Positions 49,201 through 60,249 of a stretch of DNA of 64,000 nucleotides are shown one piece after another. The position numbers and the translations under genes were made by a program. Each line of letters starts with the position of its first letter. The stretch's first letter is position 1. A model generated the notes under the pieces. It ran no database searches and was not told the DNA's origin. It saw only the letters and a list, made by a program, of their open reading frames with translations. This DNA is from Carettochelys insculpta (Eukaryota; Chordata; Testudines; Carettochelyidae), in contig NC_134137.1 in assembly GCF_033958435.1 (NCBI RefSeq), positions 108,634,501 through 108,698,500 of the forward strand. Direction: 5' to 3'.

Positions 49201-49619
49201 TGGTCTTTCTGTTTCCTTTGTGACAAATTTGGAAAGATCTCAGGTTTTTTGCTTGATACAGATTTGGAAAATATTTTGGAACCTTGAAAACTTTCATGGC
49301 ATGGGAAAAATGTATTAATGTCCAACTCTTGTAATGAGCTCTGTGTAAATAAATAGGAAGATACAAACAGAAGTTGTTGCTGTCTGTAGCAAATCTCTGA
49401 GAAAGTGATAGTTTTTTGTTTGGTTTTACAGGGGAGGTAAGGTAAGTGGGAAGAGGTGGTTGTCATTATACCAGAAGATTGGACTGTTGAAATATGCGAA
49501 GTATCTCAAAGCAAAATTTCAAGTGCAGTTTGCTCAGGCTTGTTGTATGTAGCATTCTTTTCACTTTGTCTGTCAAACAGGTATCAGATAGTAAAGGTTT
49601 TCAGTTGTTACTAACCTGT

Positions 49620-49670
49620 GTTGGATTTGAACTATTAACCTAGAGGTGAAAGGTTTCTGATCCTGTCACA
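49620..49670 (-). repeat. tRNA-Glu-like relic, copy 2
   Basis: The stretch gaactattaacctagaggt then gaaaggtttctgat is nearly the same as copy 1 at 49145-49180, in the same orientation about 485 bases away. Only the T-arm to anticodon-arm part is kept. Confidence 0.45.
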
Positions 49671-49883
49671 AGTCACCTAAACCTCCTAGAAACTAGTCTT
49701 TTTGCAAAGCTTATGCCAGTTGTCCCTGACTGTTTTTGAGCTGTAGGAAAAGGTGGTTTTGTTGCCGGACAGCACTTCTTCACTCAAGATGGGCAGCTGA
49801 CAGTTGATTAGATTTTACCTCACTCTTGCCTCCTTAATGCAACTTGCATTATATAGGTGCTGGTTCCTTTTCAGACTCTCAGG

Positions 49884-50139
49884 AAATGTCTAGCTTGCAG
49901 GCTTCTGTCAGGAGCCCAGAGGTCTCCCAATAGAAATCTGCCACTGCGGGAGCCTTCTGCCGACATCCTGGTTATCCTCTTTCCATGAGGAAGAAGGGAA
50001 GTTTCAGCAGAGGGGTTTTTCCTGACATTTGGCCCCATGTGGGCAGGCCAGATGTCAGGAAAGCCTCTCCCAACAACAGTTTCAGCAGGAGACATTTGCG
50101 TATCTCTTGCCAACAGATCTCTTCAATCTAGACATAGCT
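49884..50139. mobile_element. Harbinger-like MITE
   Basis: The ends aaatgtctagcttgcaggc and ttcaatctagacatagctt are imperfect inverted repeats related to other termini in the window. Inside, a strong hairpin is formed by cctgacatttggccccatgt and ggccagatgtcagg, and gtttcagcagagg faces cagtttcagcaggag. It has no coding capacity. Confidence 0.6.
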
Positions 50140-52447
50140 TGAGAAAAAACTACAAACACCATGCACCTGTAATAAAATATATCAAAAAGGGAAAACACAA
50201 GAATTTCTTTTTTGATATTGAGAATAAGCCTAAAGAAAAAAACCTGAAGATCTTTCTCCAAGCTTCAGGTGAGTTTATTAGTTTTAATTATTTCGATATG
50301 GAGAATATTTAAGAATGTGGCCATAGACAGCTTAGTTAGAGGACTTCAAGAGGACTCTGAGGCTATTGCTGAATATAAGGGAATCTAGAGGAAATGGAAC
50401 ATATAGAAAGAAAGGTGTAAGAGTCTATCAAGTGTAAAATGAGAAGAAAATTGTACAGCATTAATAGACTGTTCGGATTTTTGAATAGCAGAATTTTAGT
50501 TTACACAGAAATCTTGGAATTATGAAAAAGGAAATACATTGAATTTTCAAGAACAATGTGAAAAATTATACTTTAAAAATTTAACACAACCTGTATAAGT
50601 AAGCACTCTGGAAATGACTTTTGACTGTTATCTGTGGGATGTCATATGTCTGTGCAGCACAGCTTAACTGCTGACTTCCACTTTGTCCGGGTGAGAGGAG
50701 AGAGGTAGTGCTCGACCCTCTCTCCTCTACCCCATTCTCACTGCCACTCTTTTCCTTCTCCAAGCCTTCTCTTTGCCTCTTCCCCACTTCTTTCCACCCT
50801 CTCCAATGAGCAGGCCCCATCTCTACTTCTCCTGGGGCTATTTTCGTGCTGCAAAACAGCTGTTTCATGGTGGGATGCAAGGGGAGACAAGTTGATCATC
50901 ATAGCTGAGAAGTGTTGAAAAGAGGAAAGGACGGGAGATCTTCGCAGCCCGTGGGAGCTGAGCACCTTCTAATTTTTCTCCAAAGGTGCTCCAGCCCTGG
51001 ATCACCCACAGAGTCCATGCCTATGCAGCACAGTAATAGGGGCAGAGGAGGGGGCAGGGGATGGGATGGGAAGGGGATAGGAGAAGGGGAAATCATTGTG
51101 AAGTAAATTTCACAAAATAGAATTCTTAAATTTCAGATGTGTGGTAGATCTTCCAGAATATCAAAATGTGGAAAGTTTTATGGTGATCATGGGAAGAGGA
51201 TTATGAATCTCATTAGAGCCTGTAGATACAGGGAAGTTTTATGAAAGTATTTGGTACATGATGTCTTTATTAATTCTGATGTATAAAACCAGGAGGGTGC
51301 GCCCTCTGCTCACTGTGCTCGCCAACCCCCTCTCTTCTCAGAGGAAGAGGGAAAAAATAAGCATCTGCGATATCTTGGAATCATTTATCCAGTATCTGTT
51401 ATGTAAATATTAGTTTGGTTTGGTTATTTAAACTGTATTTTGTTGATAAGGGAGAGTCCATAAGGTCTCAAGTAAGTCATGCTTTTGTGAGTCCATAAGG
51501 TCGCAAGTAAGTCATGACATAATTTGAAAACTTTGCGTTGTTATTTGAATGTAAAGAGTTCTATCACATTGCTAAAACCAGAAGGGATGATATATTACTT
51601 TTAGTCCTATTGAAATTCAGATTCTGTGGGCCACTGTGCCTTTACCAGTCCAGTTCTTGGCTGGATTTGTTTACAAATGTTATTGTTTCAGTGGTTGTAG
51701 TCTGTAGCTCTGTTTAATTGGGTGAATAGATGATTGTGATTAGGTATGATTTGGAAGCCAGAGGACAAGCCTAGGGTCCAGACGCATCTGCATTCTAATT
51801 CATACTCTGACACTTACTGGACTGGGACTTTGACTAAGTTACTCTTTGCGTTTTTATCTGTGTCCCCAGAAGAGTTAAGAGAGGCTAAGTAAGCAAATAT
51901 ATTTCTTATTTCTGCTCACCACTGGGATACCTCCTTGAAGCTACATCTGATGAATAGATCTGCCTGGTCAGATGCTCCCTTCGGTCTCCTGTTTATGCTG
52001 CGTCCCTTTCATTCTTCAAGACTTGCAGAGCTTTCTTTTCCTAACTCAGAACGCTCCCTTTTTGTGTGTTGGGATGTTGCCTTTTTGTAGTTTGGCCCTC
52101 TGGCCAGGTCACTATGTGGTTTCCCCCTTCCGAGTCATTAAGTCTCTGGATTGACTGTATGAATATTGTTCCTGGCAGTTCTGTAATTCAAAACTGTGGC
52201 TCTTCCCCAGTGGCAGTAAGGGAACCCCTACTACTACTCTGGATTCTAGGTCAGACATCCATAAAGCAATGGCCAAAGTCTGCACTAAGACCTTGCTGCC
52301 CTTTCCCTGGGCCTTTGCCTGCTCCATCTCTATCAGACTTCTGTTTCAGCACCCTATTGAGTAAACTGCCTTTATGCTCTGGATTCCAGAGCTTCTGCTG
52401 CCACGTGAGTTTCTGCCTTTCCCTCTCAGAGCCCAGGGACACTGAGC

Positions 52448-52647
52448 ATTCCTGTCGCACCGTATAGACTACTAGATTTATTTGGGCCTAAGCTTTCTTG
52501 GGTGAAAAAAAAATCACTTTGTCAGCGGCACCTGACAAAGTTATTTTTACCTACAAAAGCTTATTGCCCAAATAAATCTATTAGTCTATAAGGGGCCACA
52601 GGATTCCTTGTCGTATTTGCAAATACAGACTAACCAAGCTATTCCTG
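52448..52647. mobile_element. Penelope inverted dimer
   Basis: Opposed arms share gatttatttgggcctaagct / agcttattgcccaaataaat and cgtatagactactaga / tctattagtctataag. They meet near ctttgtcagcggcacctgac at 52520. The right arm continues to tacagactaaccaagctatt, the Penelope 3' terminus. Attcctg occurs at both outer edges, but part of it may belong to the element, so the target duplication is unsure. Confidence 0.75.
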
Positions 52648-53269
52648 GTGGTCCAGAGAGTGACTGTAGACTTCCATACTGTAGCCCCTTTCTGCTGCTA
52701 ATTTTCCCAATTTTATACCATGCCATCTGCCTCCCACCCAGCTGGCCTCCATCCTCAATCAGGGCTTGTTTATCAAGCCTATTTATCCCTCAGATGTGGC
52801 CTGTCAGTTACTTATCCCCTTTTACACTAACCCTTTTTGGGCTAGTGTGGTACGAACACCCCATCAGAAAGCTAGCTGCATGTTATGGTGGATCAGAAGG
52901 ACATCAGTGACTAGCTTTGAAGGGGGTGTCACTTCTGCTCTCCTTCCAGTGGTCCTTGCAGGTGGTCCACATCAGTATTGGCATGTCCTGGCACCACAGA
53001 TCAGAACGTTTTGAGAGCAGTGCTCCCCCAAGCACCACACCTGCACATTCAGCATCTCGAATTGCTGACACTCCATGGAGTGTGTGTGCGGCACAGTCCC
53101 GGTCAGATTCTTTTTACCCATCCAGGCTGAAGACGGGCTTCAGAGCAGCTCTTCTTTCTGACTGGAAAAAAAATAGAAATTCATCATTAGCTTTGACTTT
53201 GTACCTCATACTTTTAGTAGTTTTACCTTTTTAACACACCGGGGGGGGGAGGGGAGAGCAGCTGCTGCG

Positions 53270-53914
53270 GTGGCGGCTTTTTTCCTTTTAAATATGCTGC
53301 ATTCCCCTGGAAGAAAGAGATGTGACTCATGCAGAGACTCAGCGCCTATTTCTGATGGCCATGTCTCTTGTGTGAAATGCTTAGAAGAGTCTCATGCCTC
53401 TCACAAGTGCCCGTATTACCTGAACATGTGGGCAAGAGTGAGAAAAGACTGTGAAGTGCGGCTCAAGGCTGTACTCTGGGAAGAGTCACTTCTTCCATCA
53501 GGGGACAAACCAGAGGTGATGCAGGTGCAGCACCAACCCTCTGACAGGGCAGCTTTATCACCCTGCAAAGGCGCTCAAGCTGCAAATGCTTCACCGGCAT
53601 GCTCTGCTTTAGTGCTGCCCAGAGCCACTTGCTTCCTGATCCCATCAGTATCTGGCACTGTAGAGACATGCAGATCAGCCTCAGCCAGGAGAACTGAGGC
53701 AGAGGCCAACCTAGCCATGTCAGTTGGCATTTTTGAGGCATCAGCTTCAGAGAAGCTACATATGCCTCCACCAGCACCTCCTACCAGCTCTTCTTCTGTG
53801 CCAGAACAACCAGCACCACAACACAAAAAAGCACTGCTTAAGACTCGGCACCTACAAAAATCACCTCAGCCTGACACAGGAGCAGTAGCATGTTTGCCAC
53901 ACTCCACAGTGTAG
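53270..53914 (+). pseudogene. DIRS B gag-like N-terminal frame
   Basis: This 214-codon frame begins with a cysteine-rich segment: RKRCDSCRDSAPISDGHVSC, VKCLEESHASHKCPYY. It parallels CESC...CTRC...HVTQKCSHC in the gag-like frame of DIRS C. The Cys/His spacing suggests a small zinc-binding module of the putative nucleocapsid protein. The remainder is rich in Ser, Pro and Ala with no known domain. The frame ends about 90 bases before DIRS C, and B's next codons lie beyond it. Confidence 0.7.
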
Positions 53915-54006
53915 GGGCACATTAATATCCCAGACGGTGCCCCATGCTCATCTATAACACTATCCCCAAGATCCAGTTATGGTAGTGGACACAGAAGTAG
54001 GCATTC

Positions 54007-54168
54007 TTCATCGAGTGTCCCCGTGGGTGCTCCACAATAGGTGTTGGGCTCGCCCGGCACCGCAGATTGGAAACTTTCCAGCAGTTTTTCCTGGATCGCG
54101 CATGCGCCGGCCCGCACCGCTCCCCTGCGCGTCCCCGGCCACGTGCGCGATCCAGTCCCCGCTAGTTC
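54007..54168 (+). repeat. DIRS C left inverted terminal repeat
   Basis: The repeat starts ttcatcgagtgtccccgtgg and is matched by the reverse complement of 59829-60025 with about 18 differences in 155 positions, counted by eye. Many are C/T or G/A changes at CpG. It contains a perfect 12-bp inverted repeat (ctggatcgcgca at 54091, tgcgcgatccag at 54144) and the palindrome ggaaactttcc at 54069. In DIRS elements this repeat carries the promoter; no motif here proves that. Confidence 0.85.
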
Positions 54169-54460
54169 TTTCTCAACTGCCATCGGCTGCAGACGGAATC
54201 CGCTCAGGCTACGGCCAGAGTCAGCTTAGTTAGAGTTTTTTCATATAAATTGTTGGTTTTTTTCTTGCAAAAAAAAAAAAAGACGAAAGGACAAAAAAAA
54301 ATGTAAATATATAGTAAAAAAAAAAAAGAGAGGAGCGGAGAAGATGTGGGGACGTGAAGGCCAGTAGGCCTCCTGCCTCGGCGGGCTGGGGTCTGCGAAA
54401 GGGGAACAGGCACGAATCTAGTGCTAAGTACCCTGTTAACAGCTCAAAAGACTCACCACG

Positions 54461-54769
54461 ATGTCCTCTTCAGGATTCAAAAAGTGTGAGTCCTGCCGCG
54501 AAGCTATGCTGGCCTCCGATGGGCGTAGTCAATGCACTAGGTGCCTGGGGGAATCACACGTTACCCAGAAGTGTTCCCATTGTGCTAAGCTCACGGCCAG
54601 GGCCAGGAAAGACAGAGAAATGCGGCTGAAAATGCTGTTGTTTGATAAGGCTCTCCAGCCCGACATGTTGGAGAGGCCTCAACCGGAGGGATCCGCTGGG
54701 CTCCATAAAAGGAAGGCGGCTTCCCTCACCCCCTCAGTGCAGAAACGGAGGAAGCTCTCTCCAGCCTGA
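54461..54769 (+). pseudogene. DIRS C gag-like N-terminus (Cys-rich)
   Basis: The frame begins MSSSGFKKCESCREAM and continues with SQCTRCLGESHVTQKCSHC, a Cys/His cluster suited to zinc binding. It ends at a stop after RRKLSPA. In DIRS elements the first ORF is gag-like and its product binds the RNA. The ATG at 54461 is chosen because the zinc cluster follows directly; an A-rich leader precedes it. From 54770 to 55500 only decayed frames are visible. Confidence 0.72.
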
Positions 54770-55089
54770 TCCCTGCCGGCGGTCACAGCAAGCGGGACGG
54801 GCGTAGCACACAGCCCCCAGCCGCATACCCAAACAAGCGGCAGCGCAGCAGCACACGTGGCAGAGGCTGAGCCTCCGATTACTAAACAGCCGGCACGCGC
54901 AGCAGTCAGAGCGGCGGCCAGGCAAGCGCCGGAACCGGAGGCACCGCCACAGGCAGCACCGACCCCTGCGGCGCCAGCGGTGCAGGGCCAACAGGCACGC
55001 AGCCTGTAGGCACCGGAGGACGTTATCTGCGCAGCACCGCAGCTGAGCATGCCGAGCGCGGCGCTGACAGCAGGGCTGAGATCCCTGGC

Positions 55090-56650
55090 ATGGGAGGGGG
55101 CGGTGCCAGCCCCGCAGGGGAGGGGAAAAGCGAGAGTAAAAACCCAGCACCGCAGCCCCTCTCCGAACAGGGCTGCAATGCTACTGTCAACAAGCCCTCC
55201 CTTTATGCTGCGCACACCACCCAGAAGATCTGGGTCTCTTCTAGCCTATCCAGAGCCGCCTCCTCTGTTCCTCCAACCAGCATCACCATGGCTTGGGCCA
55301 CCTTCGCCCTTTCTGGGATTGGATCCCTTGGAGACGCTGGGGGTATGCGCCTTGAGAGTGGTCCAGGTCTCCATCCCAGGAACCGTGCCCGTGTTGCCAT
55401 GGTCGCCCCTATCATGCGGGGCATAGACAACATAGGCATACCCCCAGGGACAGGTCCCCTCAGACGGTTCACTGTCCCCAAGGTCAATCGCGGACGGGGA
55501 TGGAAACGCAAATATCTCAGGGGGAGTTGATTCTGGAACCCCGAGATTTCCCCTCACAAGCCTCCAGCGAGAAGATGTATCACCGTCAACAGGACCCAGA
55601 GGGATCCAGAGAGGCTTACCCTAGTGGTTCCTCTCTATCCTCCCCCGACGAGGTTACAGCACCAGGGGACGTCCACCCCCTGGACGATCTCAAACAGTTC
55701 CAAGAGCTGTTTAAAAGGGTGGCCTTTACGCAAGGCATCCAAACAGCAGAGGTGCAGGAGAAGCACCATAAGCTCCTCAAAAACTTGAGACCTCCGGCCT
55801 CTTCCAAAATAGCTATTCCGCTCGACAAAGCAATTATGGAGTCTGCTACCATGATATGGCAGACCCCTGCATCCGCTCCGCCTATAAACAAGAGAGCGGA
55901 TAAGAAATACTTCGTCCCGGCGAAAGGCATGGAGTTCCTGTTCAGTCACCCACAACCAAATTCTCTGGTGGTGGAATCGTCTCAACAGAGGTCAAAAACT
56001 TCTCAGTACAAGACAGGGGGAATGGACAAAGATGCCAAGAAGCTAGAGTTGTTCGACAGAAAGGTCTACTCCTCCTCTACCCTACTGTTGAGAATTGGCA
56101 AATTATGCAGCAGATTTAGCGAACCATAACTTTGACAATTACTCCAGGCTGACTTCCCTCATGGACGCGCTTCCAGAGGATAAGAAGCCGGTGCTGAAGG
56201 CCTTCATGCAGGAAGGCTACGCAGCCTCTAGGACAGGAGTTCAGATCGCCCTGGACGTAGCAGATAAGGCGGCATGTTCAACGGCTACGGCAGTGGTCAT
56301 GCGCAGGGAATCCTGGCTTCAGACATCGGGTATCCCGAGGGATCTGCAGGCGAAGATCATTGATCTCCCCTTTGACACACAAGTTGTTTGCTGAATCAAC
56401 TGATTCGGTCCTTCATTCCAGTAAGGACTCAAAGGCTACTCTTAGAACCTTGGGGATTTATACCCCTCCATACAGGAAGAAAAAGTATTACCCTCAGCAA
56501 AGACGATACCTGTATCAACCCCAGCATGCTCATTACCAAAGGGGCTATGAGCAAGGGCGGCATCAACAGCACCAACAGTACAGAACTCCCAGGCGACATT
56601 CTCAACAGAGCCGTGCCTCCTCGGGGAAGGGCCAAAGGCAACAAGTTTGA
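55090..56650 (+). pseudogene. DIRS C gag-like middle and C-terminus, frameshifted
   Basis: Three overlapping frames (55500-56129, 56095-56394, 56360-56650) carry consecutive parts of one protein. First come DDLKQFQELFKRV and LFDRKVYSSSTLLLRI. ANYAADLANHNFDNYSRL and ESWLQTSGIP follow, then a Tyr/Gln/His-rich tail (YYPQQRRYLYQPQHAHYQRG). Shifts near 56100 and 56385 separate them. The DDLKQF...LFK block recurs in DIRS B at 63270-63300, which confirms it is a real gag segment. The 55090-55500 part is only weakly supported. Confidence 0.75.
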
Positions 56651-57485
56651 CGGACAGATCGAGGGCTGCACTATCACTACCATCGTGCAATGTCATCCAA
56701 AGCTAATGTTCCATCATCGCCTCCGACCATTCTACACCCAGTGGCAAAAGATCACCACAGACAAATGGGTACTGGAGATCATAGCCACAGGTTACGCGAT
56801 TCCCTTCCAGTCGCTCTCACCGCCACGACCTCCACCCAGGCGCCATCTAAAGGACGCCTCCCACAAAGCGAGACTCAAGCAGGAGGTGGACCATCTTATG
56901 CTTATAGGGGCAGTGGAAAGAGTGCCGGAGCAACTCCAAGGGAAAGGGTTCTATTCAAGATACTTCCTTACAGAGAAGAAAACAGGAGGCTGGAGGCCCA
57001 TCATAGATCTTCAAGGCCTCAATCGGTACTTGCGCAAACAACACTTTCGGATGATCACAGTCACCTCTATACTTATGGCACTGGACGATGGAGATTGGTT
57101 CGCAGCACTCGACTTACAAGACGCGTATTTCCATATAACAATCCACCCGGCTCACAGACGCTTCCTCCGTTTTATGGTTGGCAAGGAATATTTCCAGTAC
57201 AAGGTTCTTCTGTTCGGCCTGTCCTCGGCCCTCAGAGTCTTTACCAAAACCCTGGCAGTGGTGTCAACCTACCTGCACAGACAGGGGGTATTTATATTCC
57301 CATATCTGGATGACTGCCTATTGAAAGGGGCCTCGAAGGCAGAGGTACTACGCATGATACGCGTAACAGCAGACACGTTTTCTTCGCTGGGCCTGGTCAT
57401 CAACCTCGCGAAGTCAAAGACCGACCCCACACAAGACATAGAGTTTATAGGGGTACGTATAAACTCTATTACAGCAAGGGTCTAG
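56388..57485 (+). pseudogene. DIRS C reverse transcriptase
   Basis: The useful part starts about 56860 and reads DHLMLIGAVERVPEQL, GFYSRYFLTEKKTGGWRPII, DLQGLNRYLRKQHFRM, FAALDLQDAYFHITIHPAHR, LLFGLSSALRVFTKTLA and FPYLDDCLLKG. The LDLQDAYFHI and YLDD blocks are the metal-binding motifs of retrotransposon RT, and both are intact. A stop at 57485 (after NSITARV) cuts the polyprotein before RNase H. The first 90 codons of this frame belong to another register and are not RT. The true start is not defined. Confidence 0.88.
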
Positions 57486-58591
57486 CTACCCGACGCCTGC
57501 TTTCGCGCCATCAGTTCGCTGGTGCAAGTCATTACATACAGCCCCACGGTGCTGGTCTTAATGTGCTTGCAGCTGCTAGGCCACATGGCGGCGGCAACAT
57601 TTGTGGTGCAGAATGCCAGATTTCATATGCGCAGCCTGCAACATTGGCTGGCGAGCGTCTACAAGCCGGCATCCCACACAGTCCGCAGGGTGGTGTCGCC
57701 CACGACAGGTGCGCAGATCCCTGCAGTGGTGGGTAAACCCGAAGAACATGCTAACGGGTACCCTTCCACCAGCCACAAATCTCTATTTTTCTTACTACCG
57801 GCGCTTCCCACATAGGATGGGGAGCACACATCGGCGACAAGGTGACGCAAGAACTATGGTCCCCTACGGAACAGTCACTGCATATAAATATACTGGAGCT
57901 CAGAGCAGTGTTCAACGCCTGCAAACACTTTCGAGACCACATACAAGGCAAAGTAGTCGGGATCAATACAGACAATACCTCCACCATGTTTTATATAAAT
58001 CGACAAGGAGGAGCTCGATCCTGTGCCCTGTGTGCGGAAGAAGTCCAGTTGTGGAACTGGTGCATCGCCAACAATATAACGCTGAAAGCCTCGCATTTGC
58101 CGGGCGCTCACAACATGAAAGCAGACCAGCTGAGCAGGCACTTTTCACTCACGCACGAATGGCAGATCTGCTCCGATCTGCTACGACCGATCTTTCACAC
58201 TTGGGGGTTTCCTCAGGTCGATCTGTTTGCCACTCAGCACAACAAGAAGTGCCCCCAGTACTGCTTCAGGGCAGGATTGGGGCAGGGGTCCCTGGGGGAT
58301 GCATTCGCGATTTCATGGAAGGGCCCCCTACTTTGTGCGTTTCCCCCCACAGTGTTCATCCATAAGGTCTTGCAGAAAGCCAGAAGGGAGAGAGCCCGCA
58401 TGATTCTAGTAGTCCCAACGTGGGATTGACAGCAATGGTTCCCCTTGCTTCTGCGCATGTCGGACCGCCTACCGCTCCCCCTTCTGGTGGCACCGGACCT
58501 ACTCACGCAGGCCCAGGGGTCCATAGTGCACCCACACCCTCAAGGCCTGCGCCTACAAGCATGGCTAATCCATGGCTCAGCTCCCTAGAGA
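57486..58591 (+). pseudogene. DIRS C RNase H and DLFAT (Dam-like) domain
   Basis: After the stop the product continues with a frame shift. LLGHMAAATFVV is the connection region. ILELRAVFNACKHF, TDNTSTMFYINRQGGAR and HLPGAHNMKADQLSRHF are the RNase H core, with its D and E residues in the usual motifs. Next, WGFPQVDLFATQHNKKC, DAFAISWKGPLLCAFPP and ARMILVVPTW match the region that in DIRS elements is compared with Dam-type methyltransferases; I infer that from its pattern. A stop at 58429 falls where a WPRQQWF-like continuation is expected, and the frame otherwise ends at 58591. Confidence 0.82.
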
Positions 58592-59615
58592 GCACATGTA
58601 CGGAGGGAGTACAACAAGTCCTGGAGAGTAGCCGAATGACCTCCACCAGGAAGACCTACAAGCAGAAATGGATTCGATTCACTGCATGGTGTTCTGCCAA
58701 GCAGCTAGCTCCCCTTGACGTTCCTATACGTGTAATACTAGAATACTTGTTGGACCTCAAGAGGGGCGGGCTTTCCCTATCCTCACTAAAGGTCCACCTT
58801 GCCACTATATCTGCTTTTCAGCATGAAGAGGAGGGGCCCATGGTATTTGCCCATCCTATTGTTACCAGGTTCCTGAAGGGGCTGGTAAACCTGTACCCCC
58901 CTCGGAAACCGCTTCCACCATCGTGGAACTTGGACCTGGTGCTCAGCGTGCTAATAGGCCCACCATTTGAACCCTTAGCCACGGTTCCCCTATGTCTCCT
59001 TACGATAAAAACAACCTTCCTTCTTGCAATTACGTCAGCTCGCAGGGTGAGTGAGCTCGCAGCAGTTATGGCAACGCCGCACTGCACAATATTCTCAAAG
59101 GAGGCGGTAACTTTATGGCTGCACCCAGCCATTGTTCCGAAAGCTCTTCAGAGTTCCACCTTAACGAACCCATAGTTTTACCCTTGTTTTACCCGAAGCC
59201 TCACAGCTCCAGCAAGGAGGCGCGCCTACATCTCCTGGACGTGAGGAGGGTGTTGGCCTTCTACATAGACAGAACTAAGTCCTTCCGGAAAACGGACAGG
59301 CTTCTAGTCTCTCTCGCTCCCAGGTCAAAAGGAGAGGGTCTCTCTTCCCAGAGAATCTCGAAGCACATTGTGTCCTGTATAAAAATGTGCTACGAACTTC
59401 GAAAGACTCCTTTGCTGGCCCCGCCTAGGGCTCCCTCCACCAGGGCGGTGGCGGCATCAACAGCCTTTTTCAAGGGCATCGCGTTAAAAGACATCTGTAG
59501 AGCGGTGACCTGGTCATCCTATGACACCTTCGCCAAGCATTATGCCCTACATCGGGTATTACAAGAGGATACCCGCCTCTCGACAGCGGTCGTTTCGGGG
59601 GCAAGCTGCACATAA
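58561..59615 (+). pseudogene. DIRS C tyrosine recombinase
   Basis: The frame starts at 58561 with MANPWLSSLES, overlapping the end of the RT/RNase H frame. STRKTYKQKWIRFTAWC and VILEYLLDL form the N-terminal part. TSARRVSELAAVMA carries the first catalytic arginine. A frameshift near 59140-59155 separates this from the C-terminal half, which reads HLLDVRRVLAFYIDRTK, SQRISKHIVSCIKMCYEL, STRAVAASTAFFKGI and SSYDTFAKHYAL. The last tyrosine is the likely nucleophile. The HxxR-type position reads APSTR, with Pro (59433-59435) where a His is expected. Confidence 0.85.
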
Positions 59616-59660
59616 ACCGATTACCCACCGCCTTACTTGGGTTACTGCTGGGTAGTCACC

Positions 59661-59757
59661 TATTGTGGAGCACCCACGGGGACACTCAATGAAGAAAGAG
59701 AAGTTACTCACTGTAGTAACGATGGTTCTTCGAGATGTGTCCCCGTGGGTGCTCCAC
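59661..59757 (+). repeat. DIRS C internal complementary region
   Basis: The first half (tattgtggagcacccacggg, then gacactcaatgaagaa) is the reverse complement of the left end at 54007-54042. The second half (gttactcactgtagtaacga, tggttcttcgagatgtgtcc) is the reverse complement of the right end at 59958-60020. The two ends therefore stand joined here as in a circle. In DIRS1 this region templates completion of the termini during circle formation. Confidence 0.85.
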
Positions 59758-59828
59758 CACCCGCCCATCCTCCCCGCTTCGGATCTCTGTTTAGTGTTTT
59801 TCAGGAGCATCCAAGGGGGTTGGTCAAG

Positions 59829-60025
59829 GGACTGGCGGGGACCGGATTGCTCACGTGGCTGGGGACGCGCAGGGGAGCGGCGCGTGCCAGCACATGCGCA
59901 ATCCAGGAGAAACTACTGGAAAGTTTCCGATCTGCGGCGCCGGGCGAGCCCGACACCTATTGTGGAGTACCCATGGGGACACATCTCGAAGAACCATCGT
60001 TACTACGGTCAGTAACTTCTCTTTC
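59829..60025 (-). repeat. DIRS C right inverted terminal repeat
   Basis: The reverse complement of 59829-59990 aligns with the left repeat. The outer 33 bases (ccatcgttactacggtcagt on) have no counterpart at the left end. They do have one in the internal complementary region, as is normal for DIRS. The repeat ends at ctttc just before DIRS B resumes with atcgggctg. Confidence 0.83.
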
Positions 60026-60249
60026 ATCGGGCTGTGCATCTCCTTCTCCATCACAGGCCTCTTGGCACTCATACACGGAGTATTCCCTTCAGCTACATCC
60101 CATTTGGGCCAACCAACCATAGAATCATAGAACAATAGAGCTGGAAGAGACCTAAAAAAGCCATCAAGTCCAGCCCCCTGCCCTAGGTAGGACCAAACCC
60201 ATCAGATCAGCCCAGCCAGGGCGTTGTCAAGGCGAGACTTAAACACCTT

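Larger units (their letters stand above)
54007..60025 (+). mobile_element. DIRS1-like element C (full length, younger, inactive)
   Basis: The 6.02-kb element has a left inverted terminal repeat, gag-like frames, RT, RNase H, a DLFAT-type downstream domain, tyrosine recombinase, an internal complementary region and a right inverted terminal repeat, in that order. DIRS elements replicate through a circular DNA intermediate and integrate with a tyrosine recombinase rather than an integrase. The junction is clean: TTC stands at 54004-54006 and again at 60023-60025, and the outer sequence joins as DIRS B. Frameshifts and stops in each frame show it is dead. Confidence 0.9.

Noticed and set aside
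54679..55215. 178-codon minus-strand frame opposite the DIRS C gag
   Set aside because: It is alanine- and cysteine-rich antisense of CpG-rich gag sequence, with no known domain and no homologue on the DIRS B strand.
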